The notes under the pieces are model-generated. The model saw only the letters and a program-made list of their open reading frames with translations. It ran no database searches and had not been told where the DNA came from. The position numbers and the translations under genes were made by a program. This document shows positions 1 to 7,963 of a stretch of 64,000 bases of DNA, one piece after another. Where the stretch lies: NCBI GenBank assembly GCA_046349915.1, contig JAXMBL010000003.1, positions 1,922,001 to 1,986,000 of the forward strand. Direction: 5' to 3'. The DNA comes from CAIXSC01 sp046349915 (lineage in GTDB: Bacteria > Planctomycetota > Planctomycetia > Pirellulales > Pirellulaceae). Positions within the stretch are counted from its first letter, which is position 1. Each line of letters opens with the position of its first letter.

Positions 1-83
1 CACGACCGGTTGGACGTTGGTCAGTAAGCCGGGCAGTTATGAGTGGCCCGATTGGGTCTGCCGGTAGTTTTTCGTCCGGCTGC

Positions 84-1112
84 TTAACTAAACAACGTCC
101 CCTGCCCCGAGCCGCCCGCGGCGGGGTTCGCCATTTGCAGATGCTGATAAGCGCGACCGGTCGCCATGCGACCGCGCGGCGTGCGCACCACCATTTCCGT
201 CCGAAGTAAAAAGGGCTCGATTTCGTCTTCGAGCGTATCGATGGCGGCGTTCATGGTGTGGGCGATCGCTTCGATGCCCGCGGGTCCCCCCGCGAACACG
301 CGGATGACGGTTTCCAAGTACTTGCGGTCTTGCTTGCCCAATCCCAGTTCGTCCGTCCCGGACATCTTGAGCGCCGCCTTGACGACGTCGAGCGTGATGC
401 GACCGTTGGCCTTACTGGTGGCAAAATCGCGCACCCACAGCAAATGGTTGTTGGCGATCCGCGGGGTGCCGCGTGAGCGGCGAGCCAGTTCGCTGGCGGC
501 GTCGTCGTCGAGCGTTACGTTCAGCTTGCTAGCGTTTCGGCGCAGAATTTCGGTCAGTTCGGCGGGGCCGTAGAAGCCGAGCGTCTCGCGGATGGGGAAT
601 CGATCGCGTAGCGGGCCCGACAAAAGGCCGGCTCGAGTGGTAGCGCCAATCAAGGTGAAGGGTTTGAGTCGCAAGTTGACGGTTCTGGCGTTGACTCCTT
701 CGCCTAGCACGATGTCGATGCGAAAGTCCTCCATGGCCGTGTAGAGGTATTCTTCGACCGCCTTCGGCAAGCGGTGGATTTCGTCGATGAACAAGACCGA
801 CCGTTCGGGCGCGTTGCTCAGGTAGGGAATCAGATCCTTGGGCGCCTTGAGCGCGGGGCCGCTGGCCAGTTGCACGTGGACGTCGAGTTCGCGGGGGATG
901 CAGAGGGCGAACGTGGTTTTGCCGAGTCCGGGAGGGCCATCGAATAGAATGTGTCCCAGCGGATCGGCTCGCTTTTGAGCGGCGTCCACGGCAATCAAGA
1001 GACGCTCGTAGACATCGCGTTGCCCGACCATGTCGTGGATACGCTGGGGGCGCAGACCGCGATCGACGTCCTCCTGCGGCGTTTCCTGTCGCAGAATGGC
1101 TTCTCGTGCCAT
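84..1112 (-). CDS. ruvB: Holliday junction branch migration helicase RuvB
   Basis: RuvB is the AAA+ motor that, with RuvA, drives branch migration of Holliday junctions during recombinational repair in the cytoplasm. The 342-residue length is normal. Visible are Walker A (GPPGLGKT, residues 59-66), Walker B (DEIH, 110-113), sensor 1 (GATTRAG, 156-162), an arginine-finger segment (RDRF, 169-172) and the C-terminal winged-helix signature TPRGR. The ATG start is preceded by a strong AGGAGAGG ribosome site. It reads alone, divergent from the RNA-binding protein gene. ruvA and ruvC are not upstream of it; anything downstream lies outside the window. Confidence 0.97.
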   Translation of the reverse strand: MAREAILRQETPQEDVDRGLRPQRIHDMVGQRDVYERLLIAVDAAQKRADPLGHILFDGPPGLGKTTFALCIPRELDVHVQLASGPALKAPKDLIPYLSNAPERSVLFIDEIHRLPKAVEEYLYTAMEDFRIDIVLGEGVNARTVNLRLKPFTLIGATTRAGLLSGPLRDRFPIRETLGFYGPAELTEILRRNASKLNVTLDDDAASELARRSRGTPRIANNHLLWVRDFATSKANGRITLDVVKAALKMSGTDELGLGKQDRKYLETVIRVFAGGPAGIEAIAHTMNAAIDTLEDEIEPFLLRTEMVVRTPRGRMATGRAYQHLQMANPAAGGSGQGTLFS

Positions 1113-1490
1113 GCACCTCTCCTGGGTAACCGTCGAGCGATCCGTCGAGGCCGATCTTTCCGATGGAAGACGGCGATTCAGCTAGCACTATAGCGGGCCA
1201 ACGATGCAGGGCCTAGGGCGATGTGACGGCGGTGTCAAAGCCTTGGGCAAAGTCGGCTTGCTGCGGTTCTTTTGTAGTTTGGAGAAGTTTCTCTGATCTG
1301 TCTAGATTTATGGTTGCGGATATGCTAAAAGGACGCTTGATCGTTCTCCGACGCCTAGCGCTGCGTGCTGCTGTTTGGTCCGCTGCTCTCGCTCGTCAGA
1401 CGTTTTGGGCGGATCGCCACTCAGATCCCTTTCCTTTCGGCCCGGAAAGTCAACTCGGGGGCCGTGCATTTCAGTTCAAGGAATTCTCCG
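1113..1490. other. Divergent intergenic region ruvB / RRM gene
   Basis: 378 bases between two divergent genes. It must hold the promoters for both and a long 5' leader for the RRM gene. I see a short palindrome (GAGAA-GT-TTCTC, near 1281-1292) but no convincing -35/-10 pair, and no additional gene. Confidence 0.4.
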
Positions 1491-1886
1491 GTGGGAACGC
1501 GTTTGTATGTCGGCAATCTGAGCTACAGCATCACGAGCCAGCAGCTCGAGACCATTTTCGCCGAATACGGCCAGGTCAAGAGCGCACAGGTAGTGCAGGA
1601 TCGTGACACGGGCCGCAGCAAGGGCTTCGGCTTTGTGGAAATGGGCGATTCGGCCCAGGCTCAGGCAGCCATTGACGGCTTGAACCTCAAGGAGATTGAG
1701 GGTCGAGCGTTGACGGTCAATGAAGCTCGTCCGCGTGAAGATCGCGGCGGCGGCGGCGGTGGTGGCCGAGGCGGTTATGGCGGCGGTGGCGGCTACGGTG
1801 GTGGCGGCGGCGGCGGTGGTCGCGGCGGCTACGGCGGTGGCGGTGGCGGCGGCTACGGTGGTGGCGGCGGCGGACGTCGCTATTAG
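1491..1886 (+). CDS. RRM glycine-rich RNA-binding protein
   Basis: Small single-RRM RNA-binding protein of the cold-shock/cyanobacterial Rbp type, expected to bind single-stranded RNA in the cytoplasm. I chose the GTG at 1491 (131 residues): AAGGA at 1478-1482 sits 8 bases upstream, and the RRM begins at once with RNP2 (LYVGNL, residues 5-10). A longer frame from 1365 adds a non-RRM-like leader. RNP1 (KGFGFVEM) is at 44-51. The last 45 or so residues are an Arg/Tyr-punctuated polyglycine tail (GGYGGGGG units), typical of glycine-rich RRM proteins and possibly able to drive condensation. A strong stem-loop terminator follows at 1997. Confidence 0.93.
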   Translation: MGTRLYVGNLSYSITSQQLETIFAEYGQVKSAQVVQDRDTGRSKGFGFVEMGDSAQAQAAIDGLNLKEIEGRALTVNEARPREDRGGGGGGGRGGYGGGGGYGGGGGGGGRGGYGGGGGGGYGGGGGGRRY

Positions 1887-1888
1887 AG

Positions 1889-1938
1889 CTAGGCTCTAGG
1901 CTTTAGACTCTAGGGTTTAGGCTTTAGGGTTTAGGCTG
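1889..1938 (+). repeat. Telomere-like CTAGGGTTTAGG repeat
   Basis: Directly after the RRM stop codon there is a run of near-identical 7-12 base units built from CTAGG, CTTTAG and TAGGGTTTAGG, resembling the (TTTAGGG)n motif of plant telomeres. It is non-coding and lies between the stop codon and the terminator, so it would be transcribed as the 3' UTR. Confidence 0.7.
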
Positions 1939-1996
1939 TAAACCGCAAGCATCAGGCTCGATTCCCCCCGGAATCGAAGTTTTCTGGCTAATAAAG

Positions 1997-2035
1997 ACGC
2001 GGATGGAACCATGGTTCCATCCGCGTTTGTTTTTG
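1997..2035 (+). terminator. Intrinsic terminator of the RRM gene
   Basis: Perfect 30-base palindrome (arm ACGCGGATGGAACCA, 1997-2026) running straight into TTGTTTTT. This is a strong rho-independent terminator for the plus strand. A smaller hairpin (CGATTCC, loop, GGAATCG) lies just upstream near 1959-1976. Confidence 0.85.
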
Positions 2036-2049
2036 CGCTCAAGCACCTC

Positions 2050-2075
2050 GTACGACGGACTTCTAGTCCGTCGAC
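2050..2075. repeat. PR-A palindromic repeat, copy 1
   Basis: CGACGGACT (2053-2061), three bases, AGTCCGTCG (2065-2073), flanked by GTA. It is one of six copies in the window (also at 2148, 18453, 18552, 23639 and 62085). All lie outside genes, near gene 3' ends. This copy sits in the convergent gap between the RRM gene and the HNH gene. Confidence 0.85.
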
Positions 2076-2078
2076 CTT

Positions 2079-2120
2079 CTGTCCTTATCCGTGTCGTCCG
2101 TGCCATCCGTGGTCGACCGA
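2079..2120. repeat. Degenerate CCGTG/ATCCGTGG dispersed repeat
   Basis: A tract of imperfect units ending in ATCCGTGGT and then a GTCGACC-like tail. Related tracts occur near 11528-11582, 28917-28952, 54160-54395 and 62180-62430, in both orientations and always between genes. Confidence 0.6.
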
Positions 2121-2147
2121 ATTACTTGGTTGCCCAACTTCCTTTGC

Positions 2148-2171
2148 CGACGGACTGGAAGTCCGTCGTAC
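2148..2171. repeat. PR-A palindromic repeat, copy 2
   Basis: CGACGGACT, GGA, AGTCCGTCG, TAC, only a few bases before the 3' end of the HNH gene. It is oriented opposite to copy 1, so the two PR-A hairpins bracket the degenerate repeat at 2079-2120. Confidence 0.85.
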
Positions 2172-2177
2172 ACCGGT

Positions 2178-2771
2178 TTACTCTTCCAGTTCAACGGTCC
2201 AGTAAGCCTCGCTGATGAACTTCGACCAGCTCTCGATCCGCACGGTGTGCCGGGCGTAGAGCGGCGTCCAAGCGGGACGAACTGGGATCTTGAACAACGG
2301 CATCCCCGCCTCTTTCGGCGTGAGATTCGCCTTGCGCTGGTTGCAGTCCAAGCAGGCCAGCACACAGTTCTCCCATGTGCTGGTTCCGCCGCGGGATCTC
2401 GGCTGCACGTGATCGATCGTCAACTCCTCGCTCCCCGGTTGCGCTCCACAGTACTGGCATGTGAACTGGTCGCGTCGGTAGAGATTGCGGCGGCTGAACG
2501 TGACGACGTTCTTGGGCACGCGATCGTAAGCGGCGAGCGTGATGACTTCGGGCACCCGCAAGCGAAACTTGACAGACTGGATGAATGGCTCATCTTCGTC
2601 GGGGATCAAAGCGGCCCAGTCAGCCCAGGAATACTGGCGAAAGTCCGCCGGATCGACAATCTGGGCCCTTTCGCCCACGACTAACGCCAATGAACGAGCC
2701 ACGGTGGCAACCCCGACAGGTTGCCAATTGCGGTTGAGGACCAATGTTGGTCGCGTCAGCACAGTCGTCAC
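2178..2771 (-). CDS. HNH endonuclease family protein
   Basis: Putative HNH nuclease of 197 residues. The zinc-knuckle HNH core is visible: CQYCG, then the central LTIDHVQPRSRGG (DHV/I-P-SRGG signature), then WENCVLACLDCNQRKAN. The N-terminal part (TLVLNRNWQPV) is typical of stand-alone bacterial HNH proteins of unknown target. I chose the GTG at 2771 because GGAGG sits 5 bases upstream; the longer frame lacks such a site. No methylase or specificity subunit is adjacent, so this is not an obvious restriction system. Its 3' end abuts the PR-A repeats. Confidence 0.85.
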   Translation of the reverse strand: MTTVLTRPTLVLNRNWQPVGVATVARSLALVVGERAQIVDPADFRQYSWADWAALIPDEDEPFIQSVKFRLRVPEVITLAAYDRVPKNVVTFSRRNLYRRDQFTCQYCGAQPGSEELTIDHVQPRSRGGTSTWENCVLACLDCNQRKANLTPKEAGMPLFKIPVRPAWTPLYARHTVRIESWSKFISEAYWTVELEE

Positions 2772-3114
2772 GATTACCTCCCCCGGGGACGGCTCCCGGT
2801 TCAAAAGGCCTTGGGGTGACACGTTGAGTCGTGCGCTAAAGCCGCTTGAACCGACAGTCGCCGCCCTGCGTCGGGCATCGAACCTCTACAGCCTATACTG
2901 ACGGACAACTTCTCGACAATCACGGAACCAGGGAATTCGCCCTGATCCGACCGATTTATCCAGCTATCGCAGGAGGCCCACGCCAGCTCCCGTACTCTAG
3001 GAGCCGAATGTAAAGAAACAACGACTGTTGCTTCTCAGACTGTGTGAATTGTCGCGAGGTTCGCGGTCATCACGACGAGAATTCGCGAACATGGCAAGCG
3101 CGAGACCGACTCCC
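2772..3114. other. Intergenic region without a gene
   Basis: 343 bases between the HNH start and the 3' end of the aldo/keto reductase gene. It should contain the HNH promoter. I find no additional coding region and no clear terminator. Confidence 0.4.
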
Positions 3115-4044
3115 CTACCGCGAATTCCATAGCCGCGGCGTGATCGTCGCTTCCGCCAGACGCCACTCCAACGACTCGACGGCCTGCCGCGTGGCAGCAT
3201 CGAGAGGACCACGGCGAAACCACTCCAAATTCGTTCGTAACTGCTCGATTGTCTCGACCCCCACCAGGACGCAGGTGGCGCCAGTGAGCGACAAGAGATA
3301 ACGGACGGCGAGTTCCGCCAGCGTCATGCCGGCCGCGGTTGCCAGAGCCTGTAGTTGTCGTCGCGGTTCGATAATCTCCTGGAGCGGCGAGGGAATTTCG
3401 CCCTCGGGCATCAGCAGCAACCCCTGCAAATAGACGCTGCGCAAGAAGATGGCCACGCCGCGCGCCTGTGCGATCTGGAACACGCCGCTACGCCAATGAC
3501 GACGATCGACCAGATTCGCCGGAAGTTGTAAGGCCTCAACTCCGCTCCGGGCCGCGAAGCCGTTCGCCGGTCCTGGCACGTTATCGCACGAGACGCCTAA
3601 CCTGCCAATCAAGCCTCTTTCCTTCAACGCCCAAAGTGCCTCCCAGTGAGCCGCATCCTGCTCGCGGTGAAACAGGACCACCGGGAGTCGATCCAATCCC
3701 AGTCGTTGACGCGACCGTTCGATGGACTGCTGAATGAACTCGGCCGCCTGCCCGGCGTCGGCCGCTCGGTCGTCTGGTAGCGGATGCACCTTGGTCACGA
3801 TCAATACTCGATCGAGGGCGCCAAGTTCGCGCAACGCCCTACCCAGCACTTCCTCGCTGGCGCCATAGGCAGCGGCCGTGTCGAAACAGTTGACGCCTCC
3901 CGCGAGCGCAAGCTCCACCATCTCCCTAACGGCCGCATAGTCAGGTTGGCCGGCACGGTTCGCCACTCCATACGGCAATCCAAACTGCACCGTACCGAGC
4001 ATCAGACGCGAGAGTCGCCGCTCGTTCCAGTCCACCGTCTGCAT
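3115..4044 (-). CDS. Aldo/keto reductase
   Basis: NADPH-dependent oxidoreductase of the AKR superfamily, 309 residues (normal length). The TIM-barrel signatures are present: GTVQFG at the first strand, FDTAAAYGASEEVLG with Asp55 and Tyr60, the catalytic-lysine strand IVTK (Lys85), then LFHRE, GVS and the C-terminal VLVGVETIEQL cofactor segment. It is the last gene of a minus-strand run; its start is 18 bases after the preceding stop. The substrate is unknown. Planctomycete AKRs often act on sugars, and the exported propeller protein upstream would fit carbohydrate use, but that is inference. Confidence 0.9.
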   Translation of the reverse strand: MQTVDWNERRLSRLMLGTVQFGLPYGVANRAGQPDYAAVREMVELALAGGVNCFDTAAAYGASEEVLGRALRELGALDRVLIVTKVHPLPDDRAADAGQAAEFIQQSIERSRQRLGLDRLPVVLFHREQDAAHWEALWALKERGLIGRLGVSCDNVPGPANGFAARSGVEALQLPANLVDRRHWRSGVFQIAQARGVAIFLRSVYLQGLLLMPEGEIPSPLQEIIEPRRQLQALATAAGMTLAELAVRYLLSLTGATCVLVGVETIEQLRTNLEWFRRGPLDAATRQAVESLEWRLAEATITPRLWNSR

Positions 4045-4062
4045 CTTGCCGCCCCTCGCCTA

Positions 4063-5484
4063 TTACACGGAGAACTTCAGCGAGTACAAGTCGACCTTGT
4101 CGAGCAGAAACCGCAGGCGCACGGGTTGGCCTGCCAATGGACGTAAATCGCCTGTCCACTTCACTGGCTGATCCACCGAGTCGCCCGACAACGGCTGACA
4201 GTCGGCAGCGGCGAAGCCAGCCAGCGGACTACCATCGGCTCGCACCAACTCAACTCGCAAGCTACCGCCAGCGCGACTCGCGTAATTCACGGACAGAGTG
4301 CTGCCGGTGAAGGTCAAGGGGCGAGTGACCACGAGGCCTTGGGCGGGAGCTTGAACCGAAACAAACCCATCCGCTCGAAAAGTAAATCGCCGGACACGGC
4401 TGCCCGGTCCCTCATAGTAACGCTCGGTCGCATAGACCGACAGTTCGTTCGGCGCCCCCGGAAGTTGCAGCAAACCCCAAGTCATGTAATTGCTGCGATT
4501 CCCTTCCCGCTCGGCGGGCGCGGTGATGGGAATCAGCGCCTCGGGCCAGCGACGGAACTTCTTCCCATCGCGGCTCGTCATCAAGATCGGTTCGACCTGT
4601 TGCGTCTTGGGCTGAAATCGAGTCGGGAAGCCGACCAAGAGCCGCGGAGCTCGCGGGTATCGCTGGATCGCATTCGTATACAAATGCTCGGCGGGCGCTG
4701 AGCCGTAATCCAGATACTCGGGTTTCGTCCACTCGAGAAAATCCTTCGAGGTCGCCGTCATAATGTCCCGCACGCCGGCTCGACCCTTCCGGTGGTAGTC
4801 GACATAGAGGTTCCGTTCCGCATCCCAGAATGCCAGGTTCTGCGAATCGAAATCGCCATCCGTGATCACGGGCTCGGGGCGAGTGCGTTGCCATTTCAGG
4901 CCGTCGGCCGAATGGTAGGCGTGCAGGCCTCGCTGGTAAGAACCCGACAACGCTTTGTACTTTGATTCGGCCGGACACGCGGGATTCGCATCCTTGAACG
5001 GAGTGAAGCAGTGAGTTCCTTCGCCCGCCCACACAATGTTGTTTTCCTTTGAGCCCATGAAATCAAACAGGCCGAGCTTCGGCTTGTGCCAATTCAACCC
5101 ATCCGAGCTTTCGGCATAGCACGTAAACTCTGGATGAGCGGCTTGCTTTTTCTCGACGTCCCAATGGCCGCCGCGATAGTACATCCGATAGCGATCGCCA
5201 TCTTGAAACAGCGTAAAGTAGGCGGACGTGTTGCCCTCCCAAGGCTCTTCGCAACTGATGACCACATCGCGCGGCGTTGGTTGATGAGCGGTAAGAGTCG
5301 CTCCTTCGAGTCGTTCGATCAGATAATCGTCGACGAACAATTCTCGTCGATCACCCAGTTTGAGAACCTCCACCGACTCGTCCGCGTTGACGCGATGCAG
5401 CCAACCTGCCAGACCTGTCGCACTCGCGGCACAAGCCAGCGAGGAATAGGTCAACCAATCGCGACGGTTGATACTTGTTTGCAT
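4063..5484 (-). CDS. Exported five-bladed-propeller-like (glycosidase-fold) protein
   Basis: 473 residues with an N-terminal twin-arginine-like leader (NRRDWL, then a hydrophobic Ala/Ser/Leu stretch), so probably exported. The mature part opens with RELFVDDYLIERLEG and carries repeated blade-like motifs (YRMYYRG, WHKPKLGLFDF, KYKALSG, NLYVDYHRKG). These resemble the planctomycete proteins related to GH32/GH43-type propellers. The C-terminal 110 residues look like a beta-sandwich. I cannot identify catalytic acids with certainty. It lies between the flavoenzyme and the aldo/keto reductase genes on the same strand. Confidence 0.75.
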   Translation of the reverse strand: MQTSINRRDWLTYSSLACAASATGLAGWLHRVNADESVEVLKLGDRRELFVDDYLIERLEGATLTAHQPTPRDVVISCEEPWEGNTSAYFTLFQDGDRYRMYYRGGHWDVEKKQAAHPEFTCYAESSDGLNWHKPKLGLFDFMGSKENNIVWAGEGTHCFTPFKDANPACPAESKYKALSGSYQRGLHAYHSADGLKWQRTRPEPVITDGDFDSQNLAFWDAERNLYVDYHRKGRAGVRDIMTATSKDFLEWTKPEYLDYGSAPAEHLYTNAIQRYPRAPRLLVGFPTRFQPKTQQVEPILMTSRDGKKFRRWPEALIPITAPAEREGNRSNYMTWGLLQLPGAPNELSVYATERYYEGPGSRVRRFTFRADGFVSVQAPAQGLVVTRPLTFTGSTLSVNYASRAGGSLRVELVRADGSPLAGFAAADCQPLSGDSVDQPVKWTGDLRPLAGQPVRLRFLLDKVDLYSLKFSV

Positions 5485-5538
5485 GGAAGGCGACTCCTGG
5501 CGGAAAGTGCGGAGCGAATGGAAAGAAGACGCCGCGAC

Positions 5539-6681
5539 TCAACGAGCGGCGCTTGATGGTGGAATAAAACGCGAGGCTCGCAGGAAATCCGCCGACAGCG
5601 CCGAGCCGCCGTCGAGCGTCCAGTCCGCCAACAACTCGCCGAGCGCTGACGCAAACTTAAAACCGTGGCCAGATAATCCAGCGCAGAAGACCACGCGGTC
5701 GTCGGTAGGATGGCGGTCGACGACAAAGTGCCCATCGGGCGACATGGTGTAGAAGCAGGTGGAACGTCGCAGCAAGTTGCGAGTCATGCCAGGCATGGAC
5801 GCACCCAGAAACGTTTCGACGCGTTGTTGATTGACGAGATCGGGCGACCGATCGGCGTGCAACGGGTCGCTCGCCGCCTGACCGCCCGAATGCTCGGCCA
5901 CTTTGACGCCATGCTCATCAACCTGGGGGAAACCATAAAACATGCCCCACGGCAGTTCGTAGAAGAACGTGCAACCTGTTCCGCCCGCGCGATAGCGATC
6001 GTCGCGCGGAGCAAACCAGTAAAGTTGCTTCAGTAAAACTCGCCATGGCACTCCCACTCCCGGCAGCAAATCGCCGGCCCAGGCGCCTGGAGTAATCACC
6101 AGTTTACGAGTCGTGATCGGGCCTTGGTCGGTGGTAATCTCCAGATGATCGCCGTACGAGCGCCACCCGCGAACGTCAATTCCCGTACGATGTTCGGCCC
6201 CGCTGGCTTGCGCCGCGCGCAAGTGAGCCAAGACACACTTCTCCACTCGCAGATAGCCTGCTCGCCGCTCAAAGACCGCCTCGCATCCCTCGGGCACTCG
6301 GAAGCCGGGAAAACGTCGAGCGACCTCGGCGGGCGTCAGCCGCTCAATTTCGAGACCATGTAAGGCCGCGCTCTTCAGCACTCCTGGCACTACCTCGCCC
6401 GTGGGCGGACCAATCTCCAATAACCCCACTTCGTCGTACAGCAATTCATCGACGATCCGTTCCAACTCGCTCCACAATGCGTAAGACCGGCGCAACAGCG
6501 GCACGTAATCGGGATGTTCGAAATAGGCCAATCTTATAATTCGCGTATCGCCGTGCGAACTACCGCGATCATGGCCGCCGGGAAAGCGATCGAGCCCCAA
6601 CACTCGGACGCCACGTCGAGCGAGATGGAACAACGCGGACGATCCAACGCCTCCGGCGCCCAAGACGATCACGTCGTACAC
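5539..6681 (-). CDS. solA: Sarcosine / N-methyltryptophan oxidase-like flavoenzyme
   Basis: FAD-dependent amine oxidase of the monomeric sarcosine oxidase/SolA family, 380 residues. The N-terminal Rossmann motif GAGGVG is at 8-13, followed by LDRF, the usual acidic end of the second strand. RGSSHGDTRIIR matches the conserved SHGxxRIIR flavin segment. Cys309 in TCFYTMSPDGHFVVD matches the cysteine that covalently binds FAD in this family, and GLSGHGFKFAS is the family C-terminal signature. It oxidises a secondary N-methyl amine with release of H2O2. The exact substrate cannot be read from sequence, so the symbol is a family label. It starts 14 bases after holA, so probably is co-transcribed with it. 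Confidence 0.88.
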   Translation of the reverse strand: MYDVIVLGAGGVGSSALFHLARRGVRVLGLDRFPGGHDRGSSHGDTRIIRLAYFEHPDYVPLLRRSYALWSELERIVDELLYDEVGLLEIGPPTGEVVPGVLKSAALHGLEIERLTPAEVARRFPGFRVPEGCEAVFERRAGYLRVEKCVLAHLRAAQASGAEHRTGIDVRGWRSYGDHLEITTDQGPITTRKLVITPGAWAGDLLPGVGVPWRVLLKQLYWFAPRDDRYRAGGTGCTFFYELPWGMFYGFPQVDEHGVKVAEHSGGQAASDPLHADRSPDLVNQQRVETFLGASMPGMTRNLLRRSTCFYTMSPDGHFVVDRHPTDDRVVFCAGLSGHGFKFASALGELLADWTLDGGSALSADFLRASRFIPPSSAAR

Positions 6682-6695
6682 GATGTGGCTATTCC

Positions 6696-7814
6696 TTATG
6701 ATGCTTTCACAGGAGGCTTGGGCGCCAGTTTACGTGAGAGTCGCACGCACAGGTGTTCCAAGAGAAAGCGAGCCGCGTGTTCGTTCGAGTGGCTCCCTTT
6801 CAGACCGAGATCAATCTCCAGCAGCCAACGATAGAGCCGCAAAGCCCGCTGACGCCCCATCTGCATCAATTGAGCCTCGGCGCGCTTCGCATCGTCTCCC
6901 CAGAAGCCGGCCTTGCCAATGGCCGACGCGATCGTCTCTCGATCCACTCGCTGGCCTCGTCGCTCGCTTTCTTGCACCAAGCGAGCGGCCGCGGCGAAAC
7001 GTCGGAGCGACCACGAAATCGTGCCGAACAGAGCCGTTGGGTCCTGGCCCGCCTGAATCAAACGGTCTAATTGCTCCAGCGCCAACGCCGCGTTCCCATC
7101 CGCGATGGCGCCATTGAGGTCCCAGGCGGTTTTGGTTCTCCACCCACCCACGACATCGTGCACCAGCTCGGTTTCCACCGCGCCGTTCGCGGGCACGAAT
7201 AGCGCCAGCTTGGCGAGTTCCTGGTCGAGCAAACCAAATTCGGGGCCGACCAACTGATAGACCGCCTCGGCCGATTCGCTCGAGAGACGAATCTTGTGCC
7301 GCGACTTGCCCCAGGCCGCCAGCCACTTCACGATCCGTGCTTCGTCGATCGGTTTATTCTTCGACTTCGAGCCAGCAATCTCGGGCACGCGACAGTCGAC
7401 GATTAGACCACTTTCGGCTACCGCCTTGTACAGCCGAGTGTTGGAGGGAAATGAATCGGCTTCCAGAATCAGGACGCCGGTCGAGCGAGGTTTGGCGACG
7501 TAGCCTTCGAGCGACGTGCGGTGCTTCTCAATAAACTTGTCAGCATCCTCGACGACGGCCACCCGGGGCCCGCCGCCTCCGAACAACGCCACCGTCGAGA
7601 GCTCGTCCGCCACATCGCGATACTCGACCGAATCGCCATCGAACACGGTAATCGACGAGTCAGCGTCTTGATCGCCATGGGTGAGCGCCGCCAGCAAGTG
7701 CTTGCGAACCAAGGCGCGCAAGAATCGTTCGCTCCCAAACAGCACGCACACCGGCGCTACTTTGTCGGAGATGGCTGTCGCCAGGAAATCGAGTGCGTGC
7801 TTTGTTTCCGCCAT
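6696..7814 (-). CDS. holA: DNA polymerase III subunit delta
   Basis: Delta subunit of the clamp loader, which opens the beta sliding clamp during replication. At 372 residues it has family length and layout: an N-terminal AAA+-like domain without Walker motifs (VCVLFGSERFLRALVRKHL), VAVVEDADKF, LILEADSFPSNTRLYKAV, the middle region GPEFGLLDQELAKLALF, and the C-terminal collar domain (ALEQLDRLIQAGQDPTALFGTISWSLRRF). It is the first gene of a minus-strand run that continues with the flavoenzyme. No replication gene is adjacent. Confidence 0.93.
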   Translation of the reverse strand: MAETKHALDFLATAISDKVAPVCVLFGSERFLRALVRKHLLAALTHGDQDADSSITVFDGDSVEYRDVADELSTVALFGGGGPRVAVVEDADKFIEKHRTSLEGYVAKPRSTGVLILEADSFPSNTRLYKAVAESGLIVDCRVPEIAGSKSKNKPIDEARIVKWLAAWGKSRHKIRLSSESAEAVYQLVGPEFGLLDQELAKLALFVPANGAVETELVHDVVGGWRTKTAWDLNGAIADGNAALALEQLDRLIQAGQDPTALFGTISWSLRRFAAAARLVQESERRGQRVDRETIASAIGKAGFWGDDAKRAEAQLMQMGRQRALRLYRWLLEIDLGLKGSHSNEHAARFLLEHLCVRLSRKLAPKPPVKAS

Positions 7815-7963
7815 GCCCCGCTCTCCCCTGGTCGAATCAAAGCTCGCTGGGATCGCGAGCCTGTTCTTGTTTCGTCACGCATGTACTGCTCGGGAAACTA
7901 TTGTATCGAGCGTTTCCCAAGGAGCGAGACCGGGAGGGCGGGCGGAGGAGGCCGATAGTCGGT

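Noticed and set aside
2178..2771. Restriction-modification system around the HNH gene
   Set aside because: No methyltransferase or specificity gene is next to it, and the family is a common stand-alone HNH protein.
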